56,854 nucleotides of DNA, taken from assembly GCA_009731375.1 (NCBI GenBank), contig BJOX01000017.1, positions 562,090 to 618,943 on the forward strand. Direction: 5' to 3'. This document shows positions 10,530 through 18,992 of the stretch, piece after piece. The stretch is from Paulinella micropora (Eukaryota > Cercozoa > Imbricatea > Euglyphida). Under the pieces are notes generated by a model. The model worked only from the letters and a program-made list of their open reading frames with translations, made no database searches and was not told the DNA's origin. The stretch's first letter is position 1, and each line of letters begins with the position of its first letter. The position numbers and the translations under genes are program-made.

Positions 10530-11930
10530 TGTAATGTAATGAAATGTAAATGTAATGTAATGTAATGTAATGTAATACAATGCAATGTAATGCAATGCAA
10601 TGTCATGTCATGTCATGTCATGTGTCATGTGTCATGTGTCATGTGTCATATGGCATATGTCATATGTCATATGTCATATGTCATGTCCATGTCCATGTCC
10701 ATGTCCATGTCAATGTCAATGTCAACGTCAACGTCAACGTCAATGTCCATGTCCATGTCCATGTCCATGTCAATGGAAATGGAAATGGAAATGTAAATGT
10801 TGTATTTATGTTGTATGTATGTAATGTATGCAATTTATCTAATATATGTAATGTATTTAATCTATGAAGTCTATGTAAACTATGTAGCTCGACGGAGGAG
10901 GTGTTGAAGAAGCTGCAGCAGGTGAACGGCGACGGCAAGGCAAACGGTCTGCCCAACGGGGACAGCAACGGCGACAGCGCGGTCACTGCCAAATCCGCCG
11001 CCGCCGACGACCAGGCCAAGAAGCCGCTGCAGAAAGCCCTGAAGCAGAGCGCCAGCAGAAAGATCCCTTCCAACGTGAAGCGCTTGAAAGAGCGCGCCCC
11101 GCTCAAGAGTTTCAGCGAAGCTAACGGCGAAGGCAAGGGCGAAGCCGAGAAGAGCGAAACTGACGCCAACCAAGCCAGCCCCAGCAGCTCGTCATCCAGA
11201 AAAGGAATACTCAAAGGTCTTCCTTCTGCTTCCATCATCTCTGTCTACACTTGTCATGCAGCTTTGTGTCGAAATGTTTTCACTTTCTTGGTGGAAAGGA
11301 ATTTCCTCACGCCTCGTCTTGCCACCTCCACGCCGAGTCGCCCAGCCACTGCTCCTAAGCAAGCATGGCACCGTGCGTACGTGTTGATTAGGCAAGTACC
11401 TCTTGCAGAGCAACCTGCAGTCGAACACCCCGGGCAGGCCTTATAACTCCGTCCGCGACTCCAACGCACCCCTTCCTCACAAACCGTCGGCGCGCGTGCG
11501 ACAGCGATCTAGGGTTTCATTCGATCCCGCGGACGTGACCTTGAACTCTTCTTCTAATGATGTTACTACAACTACTACAACTACTACAACTACCTCTACT
11601 ACTACTACTTCTACTACTATTAATATGATTACTTCTCCTTCTAAAGCTACTGAATCAAGTCCCGCTGCCTCCCCTTCCCTCTCGTCAACTGCTCCTCATG
11701 GAAATGGAATTCCTTCTTTACCTAACATTACCGACTCGCCCGCTTCTATGACTGCATGCCTTTCTCCTACTTCTGACACTGAGAGCAACCTTTCCGATGC
11801 TATGATGGGCGGCTCAGCTCGACGCCTAGCCGACGGCGAAACACTCACCTCTTTCCGCGATCCTAACATCACCGATTCCGAGAGGCTTATCAACGCCAAA
11901 AAGCCTCGAGAAATTTATGGTATAAGCTAG
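1696..11930 (+). CDS. Coiled-coil hybrid histidine kinase (multi-exon; 5' end not identified)
   Basis: Exons inferred from GT/AG sites with matching phase: 1696-1776, 2167-2254, 3975-4279, 4418-4633, 6385-6588, 6648-6870, 6939-7018, 7279-7338 (or 7344), 7950 (or 7944)-8459, 8541-8819 and 9159-10183, then 10888-11216 and 11392-11930. The first eleven give 1,023 codons plus two bases. The last two complete the frame exactly and end at TAG 11928-11930. The product would be a cytosolic two-component phosphorelay protein: long coiled coil, HisKA, HATPase_c, receiver, then a low-complexity tail. I see no transmembrane segment or PAS/GAF sensor in the visible part. The first visible exon follows an acceptor, so the start codon lies upstream of or inside the repeat block. 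If splicing at 10184 does not occur, the protein ends at TAA 10185-10187. Introns and eukaryotic exon structure rule out bacterial contamination. Confidence 0.85.
1777..2166 (+). repeat. Intron with (TATATC)n and (TAGATC)n repeats
   Basis: GT at 1777 and AG at 2165-2166 bound an intron filled with TATATC-type hexamer repeats that change to GATCTA repeats near 2015-2080 and back. Reading frames across it are repetitive Tyr/Leu/Ile/Ser and not genic. Confidence 0.85.
2255..2702 (+). repeat. Intronic repeat series: TAGC, TCTA, CTAAT, CCTAAT, TATC
   Basis: The intron opening at 2255 starts with CTAGC/TATC tetramers, then TCTAA, CTAAC, CCTATC, a long CCTAAT block (about 2470-2620, with a few CCCTAAT 7-mers) and CAGTCC units, and returns to TATC. 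The CCTAAT/CCCTAAT block resembles degenerate telomere-type repeats, but the unit is inconsistent, so telomeric origin is only a possibility. Confidence 0.85.
2703..3837. repeat. ~540-bp tandem duplication inside an intron (2 full copies plus a partial third)
   Basis: Copy 1 starts at about 2703 (ACAGACTTCC), copy 2 at about 3238 and a truncated third at about 3783-3837. The copies are nearly identical; differences include an 11-14-bp segment (TTAGTCGATATTTC) missing from copy 1. Both carry the same ~98-codon minus-strand frame, which reflects the duplication and not a proven gene. The array is embedded in TATC microsatellite on both sides and lies in the intron between exons 2167-2254 and 3975-4279. 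The unit could be a dispersed element that amplified locally. Confidence 0.8.
3975..7338 (+). CDS. Coiled-coil exons of the histidine kinase
   Basis: Six exons (3975-4279, 4418-4633, 6385-6588, 6648-6870, 6939-7018, 7279-7338) encode about 360 residues. The first four are almost entirely Gln/Glu/Lys/Leu/Arg-rich heptad-like helix, for example runs around [28 protein letters not shown] and [15 protein letters not shown]. The last two are Ser/Gly/Asp-rich linker. Three of the six begin and end in phase 0. A long coiled coil ahead of HisKA usually mediates dimerisation or a signalling helix, and no ligand-binding domain is visible. The exon at 7950-8459 adds another ~110-residue coiled coil leading directly into HisKA. 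Confidence 0.8.
4634..4929. repeat. Intronic (ATCT)n and (ATAT)n microsatellite
   Basis: After the GT donor at 4634 the intron is ATCT/ATCC tetramers to about 4825, then alternating TATA with GTATAT. It is the left flank of the transposon that follows. Right of the transposon the intron continues as (CTAC)n repeats (6240-6370) to the AG at 6383-6384. Confidence 0.85.
4938..6222. mobile_element. Non-autonomous DNA transposon with ~80-bp terminal inverted repeats, in a kinase intron
   Basis: The sequence beginning GACATGTCTCAAAAGAAAG at 4938 recurs inverted, ending at 6222. Similarity extends about 80 bp (to about 5017 and from about 6143) with mismatches. The flanks GTATATAA (4930-4937) and GTATTTAA (6223-6230) differ by one base and read as an 8-bp target duplication. 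An 8-bp duplication fits hAT elements, and long inverted repeats with 8-9-bp duplications fit Mutator-like elements; I cannot choose. The interior shows two diverged ~390-bp copies, each beginning GATAGCTGGT near 4995 and 5371. No transposase frame is present, so it would need one in trans. Confidence 0.75.
7140..7245. other. Assembly gap inside a poly(G) tract
   Basis: N at 7150-7235 with G runs on both sides, inside the intron between exons 6939-7018 and 7279-7338. The true length of the G tract is unknown. The intron also contains a (CATA)n run at 7020-7056. Confidence 0.95.
7339..7949 (+). repeat. Intron of (CATA)n repeats with a duplicated exon start
   Basis: About 500 bp of CATA tetramers with CACA and CATG variants, then at 7856-7902 a diverged copy of the beginning of the next exon: CAG acceptor, a TCGGG start and GCCAGTCTGCACTCGCT. 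The intact exon begins at 7950 after a second CAG. The donor-side sequence GTTGAGGTACATAC (7339) is likewise repeated near 7474. Splicing to the first acceptor would read into an AT-rich spacer (TATATATTATT) before the second, so the second acceptor is favoured. Confidence 0.75.
8541..8819 (+). CDS. HisKA dimerisation/phosphoacceptor exon
   Basis: A single 93-codon exon flanked by ...TTGCAG and GTCTCT. It contains the HisKA H-box [12 protein letters not shown], with the phosphoacceptor His at 8607-8609 followed by Glu and then the Arg-x-Pro-Leu pattern of class I kinases. A second helix ends in [14 protein letters not shown], typical of hybrid kinases of the HisKA (PF00512) family. Autophosphorylation by the HATPase domain encoded in the next exon is expected. 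Nothing in the motif is damaged. Confidence 0.93.
8820..9158 (+). repeat. Intron of (TC)n and (CA)n dinucleotides
   Basis: GT at 8820 and AG at 9157-9158 enclose almost pure CT and CA dinucleotide repeat with a 70-bp unique island at 8998-9055. It separates the HisKA exon from the HATPase exon. An open frame runs through it only because CT repeats lack stops. Confidence 0.9.
9159..10183 (+). CDS. HATPase_c and receiver (REC) exon
   Basis: One 1,025-nt exon encodes the kinase catalytic domain and the receiver. HATPase_c shows the N box ([11 protein letters not shown], about 9280), G1 box DTGIG (9411-9425), F box FAKFQQ and G2 box GTGLGL (9501-9518). After a Ser-rich linker of about 50 residues, REC shows the acidic pair (Asp codons 9822 and 9825), phosphoacceptor Asp in LLDGFMP (9969-9971), Thr (10053-10055) and Lys in VKPF (10119-10121). 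All catalytic residues are present, so both kinase and receiver should be active. The exon can end at the GT of 10184-10185 or read on into TAA at 10185-10187. Confidence 0.93.
10184..10887 (+). repeat. Proposed intron made of a graded microsatellite ladder
   Basis: GT at 10184-10185 overlaps the apparent TAA stop, and AG is at 10886-10887. The segment holds CA/CG-CA repeats (10204-10360), then GTAT (10430-10525), GTAAT, GTCAT, GTGTCAT, CATATGT, CATGTC, AATGTC, AACGTC, CATGTC again and AATGGA, each unit differing from the previous by one base or one insertion. Its composition matches the other introns of the gene. Confidence 0.7.
10888..11930 (+). CDS. Two 3' exons: probable C-terminal tail of the kinase with GILK and RVSF motifs
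   Basis: Exon 10888-11216 begins after TATGTAG and is entered in phase 2, exactly the phase left by a donor at 10184. Exon 11392-11930 is entered in phase 1 after GTTGATTAG and ends at TAG. Together they encode 289 residues, low in complexity: Asn/Gly/Asp repeats, Lys/Ala-rich, Ser-rich and a Thr run. The first exon ends in KGILK (GILK codons 11204-11215); the second holds RVSF at 11511-11522, 40 residues later. [GS]IL[RK] followed by [RK]VxF is the established SILK/RVxF docking pair of protein phosphatase 1 regulators. If not joined to the kinase, this would be a separate small gene lacking its own convincing start. Confidence 0.6.
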
Positions 11931-12651
11931 CTGGCTTTAATAAATTCACCGAAATATCTCTCTTTGCACTGTTTTCATCACTACTTTCTTTTTTATGACT
12001 GAACTGCATGCTTTTCCTCTGCCCCTTGTTCAAGTATCTTCTGTCATGATTGATTGTTCAGTGGGCTCGCCTGTCATGGGGGAAGGACATCGGAAAATCG
12101 GAGACACGATCGTGACAGATGAGGCAAGCAAACATTCCAATACTCAAACGTTGACGTGTGTTTGTTATTTGCTGTTGCATTACACTTATCAGCGAGTTTT
12201 GTTAAAAGTAACCCAACCAGGCATCGCCACGCGTCATATCCTTGGTGCAAAATGTGTGTAATAACGAATGGTTGCATTCCTTCCTGTTGCATAGACGCCT
12301 GACTTGACCTTACTGCATCTCAAGACGTCTGCATCGCGTGATATCTCAGCTCAGTCTGAGCTGTCAGATACAGACCTGCCCAAGCTCGAGGATGACCGCA
12401 CCCCGCGTTGACTGGCTCGAAGCAGCACACATGCGCGTGAGCAGCTTCTTGCGACCACCACACCCCTGCTGACTGGCTCGAACCAGCACGTGCGTGAGCA
12501 GCTTCGTGATGTACTACGGCACTCTGCAGCAACAAGCAGTGTTTGACTTTTGCGTGTGACTCTCTCGTCTGGGTGTGTGCGTGTGTGTGTGTGTGTGCGG
12601 TGTGTGCTGTGTGTGCTGTGTGTTTGTGTGTGTGTTTGGGTGTGTGTGTGT

Positions 12652-12687
<36 letters not shown>

Positions 12688-12726
12688 NNNNNNNNNNGGG
12701 GGGGGGGGGGGGGGGGGGGGGGGGGG
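12652..12726. other. Assembly gap inside a poly(G) tract
   Basis: N at 12688-12697 between G runs of about 36 and 29 bases, preceded by (TG)n. Confidence 0.95.
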
Positions 12727-13317
12727 AGGCAGAGGGAGATGATAATAATTCCATTATTTGGCAGAGGGACTCTATTTGCAAGAATGATGCAAATCGATTT
12801 TTCGAAGAGAACATGGTCGGTGAATGACCAGCTTTTTTGCTAGCTTTTGTTCTTGTACATTTGCTCTGCGAAACGAGAGAAAATTTTATGTGTTCGTTTC
12901 TCCTTTTGTTTTTAGACGCTGATATTCATGTCAAGTGACCTTGATACGATTTGTAATATCTTTGCATCGATAGCCCCATCTTTACGTCAGCCCGTAGAAG
13001 AATGCTCTTTGGCATAAGGTTGGACAACAGCCTCTGACTTGCGAATACTGTAAACTTAAGACAAAACGTGATATATGTATCAAAATATAACATCAGAAGT
13101 ATTTTTAAGATTATATATACTTTGTTTACCGGTAATAAAATTATTTCAACTCAGTTATAAGTTAAGTGTTGTCTGTTTGTTTGAATGTTTGTTTGTTTGT
13201 TTGTTTGTTTGTTTGTTTGTTTGTTAAGTTTTGTCGCAGAGTTATTTAATTGCCATCTGCTTGCGTAACACTATAATTTATTAAAGTAAGTGTAATATTA
13301 ACCCTCAACGTAATTTC

Positions 13318-13353
13318 AGTCCACTCGAGTGGACTGAATCCACTCGAGTGGAT
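13318..13353. repeat. Two adjacent palindromes with a CCACTCGAGTGG core
   Basis: AGTCCACTCGAGTGGACT (13318-13335) is a perfect 18-bp palindrome. It is followed after two bases by ATCCACTCGAGTGGAT (13338-13353), a perfect 16-bp palindrome with the same 12-bp core. Two dimer-binding sites, or a cruciform, are possible. Nothing around them identifies a function. Confidence 0.85.
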
Positions 13354-13612
13354 GGGATCGTAAGTAGGTTTACCGTCAAGCATGTAACACAGGGAATGAG
13401 ATATCAATACGTAAAGCATGTATTATAATTTAAAAAAACCTCTAGTTTGGAAATAAACGTTTTTTCATACTGAAAAATGGCAAATCCAATGTGTGGGACG
13501 GTTTGAGGTGGCACTCGTTCAGTCACCACTTTTTTGGAAATTTCAGGCCGTTCCGGCATCGAAAAAAAGGAAATTGAAGTTCAACCATCGGTAAAAAGCA
13601 GAAGGTGCGAGA

Positions 13613-13730
13613 TGTCGGCCGGCCCGCACAATACATAGTGGCATTGAGTGTCGTTACTTGGCTCTTATGCTTGGTCTGCCCCTCTACTGTTGAGTGAGGA
13701 CTAAATGTCAGAGTAGCTGTTCCGGTTACA
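13613..13730 (+). repeat. Left LTR (118 bp)
   Basis: TG...CA termini. It matches 23546-23675 except for a 12-bp segment (CTGGCTTTTCGT) present only in the right copy and a few substitutions. Retroviral LTRs are copied from one template, so the differences date from after insertion or from recombination. At 118 bp it is in the size range of TRIM elements although the element is full length. Confidence 0.85.
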
Positions 13731-14110
13731 TCTGTAGTCACTACTAAACAAAAGTTGAACGGTGTTTGCTTTTGCTTTTCGTGAACTTCACAAAAAGCCA
13801 AAGTTTTCACGTTTTTCTCGCTTTGATTTTCTTGTGGTTTTTGACAACTTGAAAATCCGAACAGAAAAAGGTGTTGACCTTTTTTCAAGTTTTGTTTGAG
13901 TTAGTTGGACTCTCCTTGAACTAGGGGGAGAGGAATAGAAACAGATTGTGTGTGAGGATTAGGAGTGCACACGTCTGGTTTTGACTTGAACAAGCTAGCA
14001 AGTGCCCGGACACAGACATATCACATAAGCTGCCACGGTCGGGAAGCAGTGTTGTGTGTGTGTGTTGCCTTCTGTTTTCCACTTACTCTCTGTTTTTCTA
14101 TCAATCTTAC

Positions 14111-17100
14111 ATGCTATCATTGCAGAGGAGAAAGAGGATGCTAGGAAGTCAGTATGCTACACTGTTGGGTGGTAGTGTCGGAGGCTTGAGGATGCCTCCG
14201 TCGGTCGGTCTACGCAGGATGGGGCTGACAACAGCCTTGGGGACGAGTTCTTTGCCTTCAGGAGGGGCTACTCCTATGCTGGTGGGAACACCTGCTCGTC
14301 TCATAGACGACTTACAGGTGATTTTGCAAGCTCGTCTGACTGGGGACACTTGGGCTGATCAGCTTCCTTCGATTAAGGCAGTTCAGATTGTCAAAGTACT
14401 CGTCGATGCCTTGGCTGGACAAGGGGTCAATCGAGATGTCTGGTCTACAATTGTAGTGGGACAAACTATAGTGGCTGACGTCTTGGTGGCAGCTGAGATG
14501 GTGCTACAAATCTCAGAAGCTGTGGGGATGGGCACCCCATATTGGACTCCTGAGAAGTTGGCAGCATCCAGACTGATGGCTTCTACCGACAGGCCGGTGG
14601 ATTTCAAGCTTGCAGCGGGCAGACTGGTCCAAACGGAGGTATGGAATGTTTTTGCCTTGAGTAAGGAATTCTGAATTTCTTCAAGCAACATGGGCAACCT
14701 CTGTATGATTTGATTGGTTGCTGGCAAGGTTGGGAGATCTTAGAGGAAGGACATCCCAGGTGGGATGAAGTGCAAAATTTGGCTCTTTTTCATGTTCAAG
14801 CGTGGAAGGTAGTGTCATCCACTGTCCACTCAATGGGAAATCTTATTTTTCGTCCTACGGGCGTATCGGTGAACGTCGTTTCAATGGACGACGTTCTCAC
14901 CAAACTCTTCGACCCAATGGATCAGCTTTGGAGCACACTTGATGGAGAAGGGAATCTTCCCACTTGGGCTTCCGTGACAGCCTCTCAGAAGCTCGATACA
15001 GTGGAGCAACTTTTTGGTGGCAGATTCGATTGCTTTCATGGATAGTGCTTTTGCTCATTTTGCTATTGCTTGGAATCAGCAAGATGCTCGCAGAAAGCAG
15101 AAGTTCTCCTCTTGGACTCGTAAGATCGAGAGGAACGAGGAGGAACGAGGAGGAACGAGGAGGAACGAGGAGGAACGACATCATACGGTGGAACGACATC
15201 AGAAAGACGTGGATCGTCTTCTGGGCGATCAAAAGGCTTTCTCTATTTATGTCAACAAGACATCAGATACGAAGCATGTTGCTGATATTCGTGCGTGGCT
15301 GGCTGAAGTGCGTCGCGTCTGTCGCTCGGCAGGCATTGTACTGCCCGAGGAGGTTTCCATCGTGGCGAACAGGTTCTTTCGTTTTCAATCGGCTGTTGAC
15401 AACGAATGGATCTCGAAGAGTGAGGAATGGAGCACTCACTGGGAACAGCTCAAGCCATTGAGACATGATGCCATGTGCGTGGAGAGCATTGGTCTCATGC
15501 TCAAGAACAAGAAGAATTTCCATTCTTTTTCGTCAAAGAATCAGGAGGTGGATCAGCTGAAGAGTGAAGCCAAGTGGACGCTGACAAAGAAGCCAGTGTT
15601 ACACTATGTGTTTCAAAGAGTGATGGACATGGCCATGATTCTCTCAAGGGCTGAGGCCTTTAAGGCAGTGGCGGAGATTCTCTTCGACAAAGAGAATCCT
15701 ACTTTTGCGAAGTTGGTCAAGGAGTTCCAAGGGGATACGGAGCTGTGGGCGTCCATGAAGGTGGACAGTGTGGACGCCAGCCCAGAGTTTTGGAATTTCG
15801 AGGACGACATGGTGGGTCGAGCAATGCGTTGCGTGCAGAAGACAATTGTCGATGGATGGAAATACACTGGTCCTAAGCCTCAATCTCCCCCTCAAGGAAA
15901 TCTACAAATTCTGCAGAGTAAGGATCGAGGGGGGCCCTTGGAGCCTAACGATGACGAAGCTTATTGGGGTCAGGGATACCCACGTCGGGGTGCTGAGTAT
16001 TATGGGTCTAATTGTCGTCGTGGCCCGGGCATGGGTCGAGGCGAAAGGCCTGCCTTCAACAAGAAAGCTGGGCGAGCCCTTTGTATGAAGAGGGCTGCAG
16101 CTTTATGGCTCAAGACGGGAGCTATGTGCAAGGCTTCATGTGATAAGTGGCATCCGGATCATTGGGATAACTCGGTTCAGAAGGAAGTTCTGGAGAGGGT
16201 GCGTCGCGATTACCCTGTGGGTCCCTTCAGAAGTCTTCTTGATACGGGTAAATACGGAGGGGAACTTCGTAACCTTCTTCAGCGGGATAAGAAGGCTTAT
16301 GAGGCCAAGGGATGGATCGATCCTGGGGATAAGCCTTATATGAGGGGTGATTGGGAGAAATACAACGTATGGAACCCAATCAATTCTTATGAGGGGGATG
16401 CACCGTTTTCGTTTGGACGGGATGATCCTCTGAAAAGGGGTTCCAACTTGGAGGATGCCTCTTGGGCGTACAAGGGGCCAGCGTCGAGCTCTGATGGGCG
16501 TCGGGAGCGAGCAAGGTCGATGGATCGGCGTAGCCGTTCGCGATCGCGGGGTCGACGAAGCGAAGGTGGCCGTGACGATCAAGGAGCGGGAGGGCGATCT
16601 CGCTATGATTGGGATCGGGGATGATACGACCGAGATCGTGGCTCGAGGGAGCGTGCACGGTCACCGCCGCGAGATCGTGAGCGATCAAGGTCCAGGGAGC
16701 GTCCGGGATCGAATCGGTACCAACAGGATGGTACGAGTATGGGGAATACTCCTTATACTGGTGCAAATGCTTACGGGGGGGGCCCGGGAAGCTTTCCCCC
16801 AATGCAATTGCAGTCGACGGCGGGAGCTGCTGGTGTTTATTACTCACGTCAGCTACCGATGCAACAGGTGCCGGTGGGGTACGGGCAAGCGGTACAGCAG
16901 TACTATGCTCCACCGCCACAGCAGCAAGGGCCTTCGTATGTCCCACCTCCATATATTGCACCGCCAGCTTTTCAGCCTGCGGGAGGTGTGGGGGGAAATC
17001 AAGGATCGCCGGGAATGCAGTCTCAGTCTCAACAACAGGCTCAGGGTATTGCGTTTGGAATAACGCCACTGGACACTCTGATGGGTGTGCAGGGCAAAGC

Positions 17101-17530
17101 TCAGGAAACGCGGGCTCGGAAACAGCTAACGCGGGAGCAGCAACAAGTGCCTGACGTGGAAGTCAGGACGAAGGATAAGTCGGGTGAGTTGTCTGTCGGC
17201 CACGGAGGCGACGAGGTTGCTCATGACTTGTCATGTGATGATAGGACTCGCGCCAGGATGCAGCGGGTTGAGGAACCAACATTAAGTTTGGCCTCGGAGG
17301 GCCAGGATAGACAGGACACGAAGGTTGAGGACCTTGATAGTCACAGGGACACGTTGGGTCCAGTGATGAGTAGAGGTACGGACCTTAATAATGTTATTGC
17401 GGAAAACGCGCTTAAGGATAAATATTTTGGTGGTTTTGAAGCATTTTCGGCGGACGGGTATGGCCCGGGGAAAGCTGAATTGCCTTTGCTTTTCACTAAA
17501 ATTTTTACTGAAGATGTACAAGAGGAATGA
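14111..17530 (+). pseudogene. gag: Gag-like polyprotein, interrupted
   Basis: The likely start is ATG 14111 after a TG-rich leader. The frame breaks at about 14665 and returns at about 15020; a TGA at 16622 interrupts an Arg/Ser/Asp-rich stretch that continues in frame beyond it. The middle is helical and capsid-like, without a match I can name. At about 16080-16150 it has Cys-x14-Cys-x3-Cys-x3-His, a CCCH-like cluster, in place of the usual CCHC knuckle. An RS/RD-rich basic domain (16500-16730) follows, then a Pro/Gln/Tyr-rich segment (16790-17050) and a charged C-terminus ending at TGA 17528. A GAGGAACGAG-type tandem repeat lies at 15130-15177. Confidence 0.65.
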
Positions 17531-17865
17531 ATTGTAGGAAATGATACAATGGCATCTCTGAATGTGCTTGGCAAAGAGTTCGTTGAACTGTGGGGCGAAG
17601 AGCCATGGTCCAGGCACGCGTTTAGGCCGTGTCGTGGACGGGTAAAGGGGGTGGGTGGTATGACGTTGATATCCGGATCAGTCATGCTTACCTTCCTTTT
17701 GAGGGATGGACAGTCTTTCTCCCTAGATTTTGGGTCGTCCCAGCCTTTGCTGGTGGTCTCCTGATGGGGCAGAGGAGCCTGAGGCGGATGCATGCTCGGA
17801 TCTATACGGATCTGAACGTGGTGCAGTACGGTGGATCTGAGGTGGCTCCACGGTACGAAGTAGTA
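17531..17865 (+). pseudogene. pol: Retropepsin-like protease with altered active site
   Basis: In the same frame as gag and directly after its TGA, the sequence reads NDTMASLNVLG, where pepsin-type retroviral proteases have D[ST]GA. The Asp codon is 17543-17545, and the Gly position is Met (17549-17551). Downstream are a VGG flap-like turn and, after a one-base frame change near 17725, a GLLMGQRSLRR segment that resembles the C-terminal ILG-x-DxLR region of retropepsins. The protease assignment is inferred from this spacing. The missing Gly and frameshift indicate loss of function. Confidence 0.5.
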
Positions 17866-18992
17866 CCGTATGAACCTTTACGGCGAGGAAGCCGGTGTGC
17901 TGGCGAGGAAGCCGGTGTGCTGGAGCACACACACACACACACACACATTGGGAATGTGAGTGTCACGTCAGTCGTGCGCGCCGACTGGGCGAGGACAAAG
18001 GTGGTGTCCGTGGAGGGCATGGAGTCCACGGTCACTCCCCACATTCAAGAGCCTGTCATAGCCTCGTTCTTCCATGTATGCACAATGGAGTCGTGGGACT
18101 CTGAGGATATGGGGTTGGTCGATGACGGTTCTGACGACACGACTCGGGAGACGGAATATGTGATTGCCACAACCTCTGACTGGGCCTATACGAATCCACG
18201 CGATATTAGAATCGTGAATGTGGTGTGTAGGGATTCCGCAGAGGATGAGGCGGTATTGACCGCGATAGAGGCGAGATTGGAACACCTCTACGCAGCAAGG
18301 GAGGAATTGTTGCGGGGTAAGATTGCTGGCATGGAGGATGCTGGTGATCAACACGTCTATATCGACGTGCATTCTTCCACAATGTCACATGCGGTATGGA
18401 ATGTAAGCCAACATAAGCTGCCGGTCTAGCAGCCTAAACCCATTGTGGAAGCATTCCTGAAGAGTCACTGGGATGATAAACTATTTTTTCCCAAGGGGAT
18501 CAAGGCCATAAAGGAGGTCTTGAGGGCCCGGTTGGCCGTGGAAGATTTCACTATAGTTATCCCAGTGGGTACTCGGACGGAAATGTGGTGGCAGGATATT
18601 GAAGATGACCTCATTGATGATCCGATTCCAATACCGCATCGAGGTCATAAGTTGATCTTGGCTTTGCGGTTGGGGACGAAAGAGAAGGCGTTGGCTTATG
18701 GAGCTAAGCTAGCACAGCGAGAAATGGCTGAAGTCCGTACGCAAGCCTTTTCTTGGATCACATGCATATATCATCGTACTCATGCGATGCAGTATGCAAT
18801 CATCATAGATCATATGGCTCAATTTGCTCGATGGAAAGGCAAAGAGGAGACAAGGTATCATGGGACCATGGCGCATGAGGATGAGCGCCCGATACCAATG
18901 GAGGATGTGGCACAGTTGTCACGCAAGGCTTCTCCGAAGGAGATCGAAGAAGCAAGGGTAGCAAGCGAAAAAAGCTATCGCGGAAAAGTATA
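17866..18992 (+). pseudogene. pol: Long protease-RT spacer of the gypsy element, unidentified
   Basis: About 370 codons in one frame, broken by TAG at 18427-18429, between the protease and RT. It contains an in-frame (CA)n run coding for alternating His-Thr (17926-17947), preceded by a 21-bp tandem repeat GAGGAAGCCGGTGTGCTGG (17885-17925). Ty3-type elements usually have a much shorter protease-RT spacer. No family is recognised. Confidence 0.5.

Larger units (their letters stand above)
11931..13612. other. Intergenic region downstream of the kinase gene
   Basis: No convincing coding sequence. It contains a diverged ~62-bp tandem duplication (about 12408-12445 and 12470-12508, both TGACTGGCTCGAA..CAGCAC), a (TG)n run, a poly(G) tract with a 10-N gap (12652-12726), a (GTTT)n run at about 13160-13225, and two palindromes at 13318-13353. 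The open frame 11995-12261 shows no recognisable motif. Confidence 0.7.

Noticed and set aside
1696-11930. Bacterial contamination as source of the histidine kinase
   Set aside because: At least ten GT-AG introns with matching phases interrupt the frame.
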